In this document: positions 1-7,000 of the stretch, piece by piece
Layout of the letters: each line of letters begins with the position of its first letter
How positions within the stretch are numbered: the first letter of the stretch is position 1
NCBI GenBank assembly: GCA_964534315.1
Contig: CAZHOV010000131.1
Location: 1 to 16,298 of the forward strand
Direction of reading: 5' to 3'
From: CAZHOV01 sp964534315
GTDB taxonomy: Bacteria > Bacteroidota > Bacteroidia > Chitinophagales > Saprospiraceae
DNA: 16,298 nucleotides
Program-made: the position numbers and the translations under genes
The notes under the pieces: generated by a model
Told to the model about the DNA's origin: nothing
The model's database searches: none
What the model saw: only the letters and a program-made list of their open reading frames with translations

Positions 1-63
1 ATAAGTCCAAAAGTCGCTCAATTTAATATGTGATTTAATTTGACAAGGCGCTTAAATAAATTA

Positions 64-97
64 GGGATAATAAGTGCCTTTTTAGCCTTATTATCCC
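64..97 (-). terminator. Hairpin terminator of the SPOR-like gene
   Basis: A perfect 11-bp inverted repeat (GGGATAATAAG at 64-74 with CTTATTATCCC at 87-97) has a 12-nt loop. It lies about 30 bp beyond the stop codon of the minus-strand gene that ends at 126. On the minus strand the stem is followed by an AT-rich stretch (TAATTTATTT) rather than a clean U-run, so it is a plausible but not ideal intrinsic terminator. The rest of 1-125 shows no gene. Confidence 0.6.
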
Positions 98-125
98 CAA
101 ATTTATAAATAGAATTGGAAAAATC

Positions 126-764
126 TTATGGGTTCAGAGCTTCTTCTATCGGAATTCGCACTCCGTCGCGGTAAGAAACAATCCAAACGTCCTCTACCCC
201 CATGACTTTGAGGTGGTTCTTTAATTCTTCCGCTTTTATATAATCTCTAAACAATCCAAGTACAATTTTTTGAAGATTATTACTCGATTCAAGATCCAGC
301 TCATCGGTAGTATCCAGGTCTGTTGGAACTCTTCTCTTTTCATAAGCCCCTATTTGAACTTTAAAAACAACGCCGTCGATAACGGTTTCCGGAGTCTGAT
401 TTTCCATTTCCTTTAATAGGTTGCTGTATGCCTGTCTTTCATCATCAAGTGATTGTCTTAAGTTACGAATTTGGTTTTCGAGTTCAGAAATCTTTGCCTT
501 ATCAGCAGTAGAAGCTCTTTTAAGATCATTAACTTCCTGGCTTAGATCCTTATTCTCAGAACCAAGTTCTTCATTTCTTTCAACGAGTGATTTCAGGGCC
601 AAGGGGTTCTTTTTGTACTTCTTGGCCTGCTTTTTCCATCGCTTTTTTTCCTGTTTGGCAAGTTTTTTTGCACTCTGGGCAGTCACCTCTGAAACGGGCA
701 GTAACAAACCCAAACACAAAATTAAATAAAAGATTGTCTTTAAACTTTTTTGAACGTAATCCAT
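126..764 (-). CDS. Secreted coiled-coil protein with C-terminal SPOR-like domain
   Basis: This 212-residue protein has an N-terminal signal peptide (about residues 1-30, hydrophobic core YLILCLGLLLP, cleavage probably near VTA|QS). A very Lys-rich stretch follows (31-53), then a heptad-like coiled coil (about 58-122). The C-terminal domain (about 130-205) opens with FKVQIGAY and contains GLFRDYIKAEELKNHL and GVEDVWIV, which matches the pattern of SPOR domains that bind denuded peptidoglycan glycan strands. The first half of the SPOR fold is atypical: an acidic Asp/Glu/Ser segment replaces the usual helix. It is expected in the periplasm, possibly holding the envelope together or acting at division. 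It is divergent from an OmpA lipoprotein that should also bind peptidoglycan. The start at 764 gives a good signal peptide, and a TAAGTTTG box lies just upstream. The function is inferred from the fold only. Confidence 0.8.
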   Translation of the reverse strand: MDYVQKSLKTIFYLILCLGLLLPVSEVTAQSAKKLAKQEKKRWKKQAKKYKKNPLALKSLVERNEELGSENKDLSQEVNDLKRASTADKAKISELENQIRNLRQSLDDERQAYSNLLKEMENQTPETVIDGVVFKVQIGAYEKRRVPTDLDTTDELDLESSNNLQKIVLGLFRDYIKAEELKNHLKVMGVEDVWIVSYRDGVRIPIEEALNP

Positions 765-781
765 ACTTTAAATTTTGGGAT

Positions 782-789
782 CAAACTTA
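782..789 (-). promoter_or_regulatory. Bacteroidota -7 box (TAAGTTTG) for the SPOR-like gene
   Basis: On the minus strand TAAGTTTG matches the TAnnTTTG -7 consensus of Bacteroidota housekeeping promoters and lies 17 bp before the ATG at 764. I see no TTTG -33 element at normal spacing, so only half the promoter is supported. The predicted 5' UTR would be very short, about 10 nt. Confidence 0.35.
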
Positions 790-923
790 CTGTTATATGT
801 GTTTTAATAATATACAGAGGGGTAAGTAACAAAAAACATTCCAAAAAAACAAAATATTTATTTGAATTAAGAGAACTTGTACATTAAAATTAAAGACAAA
901 TTCAAATTCTAAATGGTATTTGA

Positions 924-931
924 TATATTTG
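924..931 (+). promoter_or_regulatory. Possible -7 box (TATATTTG) for the OmpA lipoprotein
   Basis: TATATTTG matches TAnnTTTG and lies about 120 bp before the ATG at 1050, inside the very AT-rich divergent region 765-1049. There is no convincing -33 TTTG at the correct spacing, and in such AT-rich DNA a match can occur by chance. No other structure is evident in this 285-bp intergenic region. Confidence 0.25.
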
Positions 932-1049
932 AACAAAATTGAAGCTCAGATATGAATTATTTTAAACACATTGAAACTGAAAAAAACAAAACTTCAATCC
1001 TCGTACCTAATGACTTAAATGTTTTAATAATAACTAAAAATCTTATGTT

Positions 1050-1943
1050 ATGAAAATCCAACTCAGTGTAGTTTTTTTATTGATAATACTGTTTTTTAGT
1101 TCTTGTATCAGCAAGAAAAAGTATTATGAACTCCAGCAAAGCCAAGACGAAATTAAATTAGCTCTTCTTGATAAAGAGGATCAACTCAGAGATTGTGAAA
1201 ACGAGAAGCGAGACGTAAAATCTGAACTTAGTTTAATGAAAAAGGAAAATGAATCGCTCAATAGCAAGGTTGACGAATTACGAGACAGGCTAGAGGGGGA
1301 AAAAGAACTGGCCAAAAGATATATCAAAATGTTAGAAGATGTACAGGCCCTAAGTGCTAAAGACGCCGATATGCTAGAAGAAACTATTGACGCTCTGAAC
1401 ACAAAAGATCGCTATATACAAGAACTTAGCAGAGCTTCTATGCGCAAAGATTCATTGAATTATTTATTAGTACAGAATCTCAAGAGGTCTTTGGATGACG
1501 TGAATGACCCCGATGTAAATATAGAGGTGAAAGGTACCGTAGTTTTAATTTCTCTATCCGATAAGATGTTATTCCAATCCGGCTCCTACATACTCACTGA
1601 TCGTGCCAATGAAGTCTTAGGCAAAGTTGCAAAAGTTATCAATGATCACAAGGAACTGGATGTAGTCGTAGAAGGACATACGGATAGCATTCCGATTAGC
1701 AACAATTGCCTAAAAGATAACTGGGACTTGAGTGCCATGCGCTCCACATCTGTTGTCCGTACCTTACAACAAAACTACGGTGTTAAACCTTCCAGGTTAA
1801 GTGCAGCAGGACGTTCCGAATTTGTGCCAAAAGTTTCTAATGAAACCCCTGAAGGTAGATCCATCAACCGTCGAACAGAAATCATTATTCTTCCTAAACT
1901 CAATCAATTCTTCGAATTATTGAAGCAGCAACCGGGAGAGTAA
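1050..1943 (+). CDS. OmpA-family lipoprotein with coiled coil
   Basis: This 297-residue protein starts with a lipoprotein signal (hydrophobic residues 5-16, lipobox FSSC, acylated Cys19). A long charged coiled coil follows (about 25-130), and then an OmpA/MotB-type C-terminal domain (about 165-281). The domain shows GHTD at 209-212, an LSAMRS helix with Arg231, and SINRRTEI at 271-278. The Asp and Arg that contact diaminopimelate in OmpA-type domains (Asp212, Arg231) are both present. The architecture suggests an outer-membrane lipoprotein whose coiled coil spans the periplasm to the peptidoglycan, a Pal-like tether but longer. It is divergent from the SPOR-like gene, so two cell-wall binding proteins share one intergenic region, and a strong terminator follows it. 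The start is the only Met giving a proper signal; no Shine-Dalgarno is seen, as is normal for Bacteroidota. Confidence 0.9.
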   Translation: MKIQLSVVFLLIILFFSSCISKKKYYELQQSQDEIKLALLDKEDQLRDCENEKRDVKSELSLMKKENESLNSKVDELRDRLEGEKELAKRYIKMLEDVQALSAKDADMLEETIDALNTKDRYIQELSRASMRKDSLNYLLVQNLKRSLDDVNDPDVNIEVKGTVVLISLSDKMLFQSGSYILTDRANEVLGKVAKVINDHKELDVVVEGHTDSIPISNNCLKDNWDLSAMRSTSVVRTLQQNYGVKPSRLSAAGRSEFVPKVSNETPEGRSINRRTEIIILPKLNQFFELLKQQPGE

Positions 1944-2052
1944 GTAAATAAATCTTCTCATTTGCTTTTTTGTAAGGTGTCTCAAAAGTTCTTGAGTCAT
2001 CTTTAGCAAAATTTCTCATTTAGACAAAGTTATTTTTAGAAAAATGGCTTTG

Positions 2053-2110
2053 AAAAAAACGGAAGTGTTCCAAAACACATTTTGTGAATTGGAACACTTT
2101 CCGTTTTTTT
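2053..2110. terminator. Strong bidirectional intrinsic terminator
   Basis: An AACGGAAGTGTTCCAA arm (about 2058-2073) pairs with TTGGAACACTTTCCGTT (2089-2105) with a single bulged A. An inner CACA/TGTG stem (2076-2079 with 2083-2086) continues the hairpin. It is followed on the plus strand by eight T and preceded by seven A, so it can terminate in both directions. It ends the OmpA lipoprotein transcript (stop 1943) and insulates the small lipoprotein that begins at 2178. The remaining sequence of 1944-2052 shows no gene. Confidence 0.9.
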
Positions 2111-2177
2111 TGATCTTTTTTTATGGAATCTTCATGAAAATTTCCTCTAATGGGTAGAAGAGAAATTTTTATGAAGT

Positions 2178-2633
2178 ATGAAAACTAAAATGCCGATTAT
2201 CTCCCTGCTTGTTCTATTGTTATGTTCATCTTGTCATATACCAGATGAGCCGATTCGAGCAATTCGATGGGGAGATAATCTTTTTATTAAAACTACCTAC
2301 CCGGCTACAGGCGGGCAGCGGGGATGCTATTGGGAAACTGCACAAATTGCACCCCCGTATTTTTATTTAGTTTACACCTTAGATCCGTCATCCAATGATA
2401 CCAAATTAGTTACTGACACCTTCTCCAACTCCAATACCATAAATCTCCAATCTATTCCAGACCGTCCTTTGATTGTCAAAGCCCTGATCGGTCAGCCAGA
2501 TGGTTGCCCTATCCTTACGGTTTCCGGCGATACGGTTGGCCATTCCATCACCTACCGTGAATTCAACATAGAGATTAACCCAAAAACCTTCTCTCTTCAA
2601 TACGTTTATTTTTATCTAAATTATTTACTTTAG
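2178..2633 (+). CDS. Small predicted lipoprotein, function unknown
   Basis: I do not recognise this 151-residue protein. It begins with a clear lipoprotein signal (hydrophobic residues 7-15, lipobox CSSC, acylated Cys19). The mature part is about 130 residues, mainly beta-type and Thr/Pro/Ser-rich, with two cysteines (in GCYW and DGCP) that could form a disulphide. The composition suggests a small secreted beta-sandwich attached to the outer membrane, but no catalytic motif is visible. It sits alone, with a strong terminator upstream and its own intergenic gap before the nuclease gene. The ATG at 2178 gives the complete signal peptide. The presence of a signal and lipobox argues that it is a real gene. 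Confidence 0.7.
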   Translation: MKTKMPIISLLVLLLCSSCHIPDEPIRAIRWGDNLFIKTTYPATGGQRGCYWETAQIAPPYFYLVYTLDPSSNDTKLVTDTFSNSNTINLQSIPDRPLIVKALIGQPDGCPILTVSGDTVGHSITYREFNIEINPKTFSLQYVYFYLNYLL

Positions 2634-2661
2634 TATTTTGTAAAATGAGATGGAAGGGTAT

Positions 2662-2691
2662 TTTGGTTTGCCGCTTATTCCTGTAACTTTA
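2662..2691 (+). promoter_or_regulatory. Bacteroidota-type promoter for the endonuclease gene
   Basis: TTTG at 2662-2665 and TAACTTTA at 2684-2691 are separated by 18 bp. They fit the Bacteroidota -33 TTTG and -7 TAnnTTTG elements with one mismatch at the last base. Transcription would start near 2698, giving a 5' UTR of about 55 nt. Both elements at correct spacing in an intergenic region make this the best promoter candidate in the window. Confidence 0.4.
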
Positions 2692-2753
2692 TGCATCCTT
2701 ATTGAAGCGCTCCGGCAAAGAGAGCAGGAGCGACCATAAACCATACGAATCTA

Positions 2754-4013
2754 ATGACAATGAATTTTAAAACGCTCCTTGTGTTGCTGTTTAGTTTTCT
2801 TGCAGGTTTGCTGTATGCTCAAAACCTGGATTCCGAACTAACAGCTTTGGAAGAAAAACTGGAAGCCAACGAACAACGCAAGCTTTCTATCCTTAAAGCC
2901 ATTGAAGACTTAAAATTAAAGAGAATACAGAAAAATCTTTCTGAAACAGGATTGCCTGCGTTGGAAAATGGAGAGGAGTTGATCACCCATTCTGCCTTAG
3001 CGCTTGTTTATTCAGAAGCCCACGAGCAGGCAAAATGGGTGGCACACATCATCACCCCCGATATCATCAAAGGGTCGGTATTCAGAACCAATGATTTCCG
3101 GGTCGATCCTAAAGTAGCCAGCGGTACAGCAGTCGAGGAAGATTATTTTCTCAAATATTTACAACCAGACAGTTCCTATGAATATGACGGATTTGGGTAT
3201 GACCGGGGCCACCTGGCCCCCTCGGCAGACTTTCGCTGGTCGCAAAAAGCCCTTTCCGAATCCTATTTCTACTCCAATATGTCTCCACAACTTCCCGAAT
3301 TTAACCGTGAAATATGGGCAGAACTAGAAAATAATCTGCGAGGATATATCTACCGCCATCCTGAAACCCAACTTTTTGTCGTCACCGGTCCAGTTTTAAC
3401 AGATGAACTACCAGCGGTTAAAAGAAGTGTAAACAAAGTAAGTATTCCTGAAAAGTTCTGGAAAGTAGCCGTTGACCTGACCAATAAAAAGGCAATCGGA
3501 TTTCTTATTCCACATGTAAAAGCTTCCTACCCATTGGAATCTTTCGCCGTTTCTATTGACGAAATAGAAGCACTAACAGGCATCGATTTCTTTTATCAAT
3601 TAGATGACGCACTCGAAACATCACTTGAACAGCAAGTCGAAAAAGCCGTCTGGATACCTGAATTACAACAGGGCAACGTAGAACCTATATATCCTCCTGA
3701 TCTACCCCCCGACCATTTTAATACGGTACAGGCAAAAAACTGGATGGATTCCAATAAAGAGGTGAATATTTGCGGGACAGCAGTAAGCACCAGAAGAAGC
3801 AGAAAAGGAAATATTCTGATCAATCTCGACAAACAGTTTCCCAATCAGATTTTTACCGCTTTTATCCGAAAGGAGCATATTATTAACTTCCCTTATGACC
3901 CAGAACAATACTTAAAAGATAAAATGATCTGCGTTAAAGGACGAGTGATTAACCTCGGAGGTACTCCCGCCATCTTTTTCGAGGACGCCTCCCATTTGAC
4001 CATAATGGAATGA
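2754..4013 (+). CDS. Secreted DNA/RNA non-specific endonuclease with C-terminal OB-fold-like domain
   Basis: This 419-residue protein has a signal peptide (residues 1-22, ending LLYAQ), a short coiled coil (25-60), and a beta-beta-alpha-metal nuclease domain of the Serratia NUC family (about 80-295). The catalytic DRGH is at 150-153 (His153 as general base), followed by SNMSPQ (174-179) and FNREIWAELE with Asn184 and Glu192. The Asn-to-Glu spacing of 8 and His-to-Asn spacing of 31 closely match His89/Asn119/Glu127 of the Serratia enzyme, so the active site looks complete. A region from about 320 to 419 (GTAVSTRRSRKGNILINL, then KGRVINLGGTPAIFFED) resembles a nucleic-acid-binding OB-fold. It should cut DNA and RNA outside the cytoplasm, for nutrient scavenging or biofilm DNA turnover. 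A second in-frame ATG two codons in (2760) is an equally good start. Its end is 10 bp from the convergent gene. Confidence 0.9.
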   Translation: MTMNFKTLLVLLFSFLAGLLYAQNLDSELTALEEKLEANEQRKLSILKAIEDLKLKRIQKNLSETGLPALENGEELITHSALALVYSEAHEQAKWVAHIITPDIIKGSVFRTNDFRVDPKVASGTAVEEDYFLKYLQPDSSYEYDGFGYDRGHLAPSADFRWSQKALSESYFYSNMSPQLPEFNREIWAELENNLRGYIYRHPETQLFVVTGPVLTDELPAVKRSVNKVSIPEKFWKVAVDLTNKKAIGFLIPHVKASYPLESFAVSIDEIEALTGIDFFYQLDDALETSLEQQVEKAVWIPELQQGNVEPIYPPDLPPDHFNTVQAKNWMDSNKEVNICGTAVSTRRSRKGNILINLDKQFPNQIFTAFIRKEHIINFPYDPEQYLKDKMICVKGRVINLGGTPAIFFEDASHLTIME

Positions 4014-4023
4014 TGGTATTTTA

Positions 4024-7000
4024 TCAGTCCCCTTCCAGCCGGAGAATCTTTATTTCTACACGTTGATTCCTTTTTCTGGCTTCCATGTTATATTTGTCGT
4101 TACGTACCAGGGGCTTCCTTTTACCGTAGCCCTTGTAGGTTAGTCTGTCTGGAGAGATTCCCGCTTCTACCAGATATTCTACAACCGCTTTAGCTCTTTC
4201 GGTAGAAAGCCAGTCACAAAACTCAGGCTCAGGCACCGTGTTGGTATGTCCACCTATCTCTACAACAATTCCCGGGTTTTCTGTTAAGAAAAAATAAACT
4301 TCGTCAAGCACTGGAAAAGAGCGTTCGTCCAGATCGGTACTATCTGCCTGGAAGGTCAGGGTTTTCATCCGGATAGTAGTACCTTCGTTCAATAAATCTA
4401 CATTTAATTCAGGGATAATGCGCTCCCTGATCTCAAAAGCTATTACAGTCTGACAGTTATTAGCATCTGTTACGGTCACTTGGTGTTTTCCTGAACTAAG
4501 GTCAATGGCCTTTTCTCCTGTTTCTTCACTATCCCATAAAATGTCATAAGGGGGTGTACCACCTCTTGCCCGCAGGGTTGCTTTACCGTCTGTAGTCCGA
4601 TCATTCATCGCGGCCCTTTTGTCAACGATTTGAACAACTAATTCGTCTGGCTCTGAAAGGATGACAGAACTTTCAGCAGACTGCCCCGAAACATCTGACA
4701 CGGTAATAGAATAGGTGCCGGCTGGTAAATTAGTGAGTTCTTCGCCTTCATACCTACTATCGTTCCATGTCAATTGATAAGGTTGTTTTCCTCCTGAAAT
4801 GGTTGCTTTTATAGAACCATTGGGAGAACCGTAACAGGGAATATCTGCCGTTACCCCAATGTTAACAGTAAGTGGGAGGATATTTTCATTGATCTCTACA
4901 TCACCAGAAACCGTGCAGCCGTTTTTGTCTGTGACGGTAACTGAATGGATTCCTGGAGTTAGCTTTTCGGCTCTGGCTGTCGTTTCTCCATTATCCCAGC
5001 TAATGGAATATTCTCCGGCTCCTCCTGCAATAATAGCGGTCGCCTGACCGTCACTTCCACCAGTGCTAGCCGATCGATCCGCCTCAACTTTCAATTCAAG
5101 AGGCGATGGCTCCGATATGGTGATATCTTTTGAAATGTTGGTCCCCGTAACATCAGTAAGGGTAACCGAATAGGTACCAGCCTTGAGATTGGAAAGCGAC
5201 GTACCTGACAAAGCGCTGTTATTCCAGGTGAATTTAAAAGGCTTCTTTCCTCCTGAAGCCGAAACTTCCAGACTTGCCGTTGAGGTTCCGTGGCATTCTA
5301 TTTCTCCAGTTTGATTGATCGATAATTTCAGCGGTAAAATATCTTCAGTAATCTCCACTTCGCCCGTGGCGGTACAGCCGTTTTCATCAGTCACGGTGAC
5401 CGTATGAACGCCCGGACTTAACTTTTTGGCTTGAGTGCCATTTTCTCCATTATCCCAGGCAATTTCATATTTGCCCGTACCACCAGAAGCCAGCACGCTC
5501 GCCTGGCCATCTGCTTCTCCCGTGTTGGCCGGTTGATCCGCTTCTACCTTAACTGCTATAGCCGAAGGTTCTTGGACAGAGAACGTCTCCGCAATAGTAG
5601 TGCCCAGCGCATCGGTTACGGTAACCTCATAAGCACCGGCAGCAAGACCAGATAGTTGTTTATCGGTACCGCCCCCTTCGCTCCATAGCCATTGGTGCGG
5701 TTTCTTTCCGCCCGTTACCTCTGCTTCCAGCGAGGCTGTCTTTCCGCCATTACAGTTAATTTCACTAGTCTGATTGATCGTCAAGCGTAGCGGTAAAATA
5801 TCTTCAGTAATCTCCACTTCGCCCGTGGCGGTACAGCCGTTTTCATCAGTCACGGTGACCGTATGAACGCCGGCGGCGAGGTTTTTGGCTGTTCCATCGC
5901 TTTCGCCATTATCCCATAGGTAGGAATATTTACCTGTCCCGCCATTAGCGATTGCTTTGGCGCTTCCGTCTTCTTCCCCTGTATTAGCTGAAGAGATAAC
6001 CTTGGTTTCTAATTTGAGGGGATTGGGATCTGTAACCGTAAGTGAAGCCTTTTCAGCAGTTCCCAATACATCGTAAACGGTCACCACATATCTACCTGCT
6101 TTAAGACCGGTAAGCTTATCTTCTGACAAATTGGGGTTATTCCAAACATATCGATATGGCGTTTTTCCACCTTTAACTTCCAGGTTAAGCGCTACATCTG
6201 TCTGGCCAAAACACTTATTGGATTGCTGAATTTCAAAACTTACAGAAAGAGGAAGGATATCTTCTGAAACATTAAATTCATCGGTTGCCGTACACCCGAT
6301 TTTATCAGTGACGGTAACGCTGTAGCTTCCCGCCCCTAAATTATCAACACGCTCCCCTTCCGATCCGTTACTCCAGGCAATTTGATATTTCTCAACGCCT
6401 CCTGAAACAACTACACTTGCTTCCCCGTCTTCTTGATTGGCTGTTGCACTAGCCTCAACAGTCACTTTAGCGACAAGTGGCTCGGGTTGGTCTAGTTGAA
6501 TACTGGCTTGCGCCTCATTTCCTGCTGCATCTGTAACGATCAACTTGTAATTTCCGCCAAATAATCCGGTAGGGTTGGTGCCTTTTAACAGGGGATTATT
6601 CCACTCGTAGGTGTAAGGAGGTTTTCCTCCGGTTACAGAGGCTTCAATGGCGCCATTTTTATCAGAGGCACATTTATTTTTGACTGTTTGGGTAAGAACG
6701 ACCTGTAAATCTTCCAGTTTTTGGGTAACATTGATCTCGGCCGTTGTTGTACAGTTATTCTGGTCTGTAATCGTAACCGTATGTTTTCCGCCAGCCAGAT
6801 TTTCAGCTCGCATTCCGGTCGCTCCGTTATCCCATTGAACATCGTAACCAGGAACTCCTCCTTCTATTACCAGTGACACAATTCCATCTTCTTTTCCGAT
6901 CTTACTTTCCATTTGTTCGACTGTTGCCGTTACTTCCATTTTGGGCTTGGGAATAACTACCATGGCAATTTTTTTCTTCCCTCTATTATCGGTTACCGTA

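Noticed and set aside
421..729. Open frame of 102 codons on the plus strand
   Set aside because: It lies antisense to the SPOR-like gene, whose signal peptide, coiled coil and domain make sense; the reverse product is Ser/Leu/Phe-rich without domains.
2171..2188. Tiny ORF (ATGAAGTATGAAAACTAA) overlapping the start of the small lipoprotein
   Set aside because: Five codons without regulatory residue pattern; most likely chance in AT-rich DNA.
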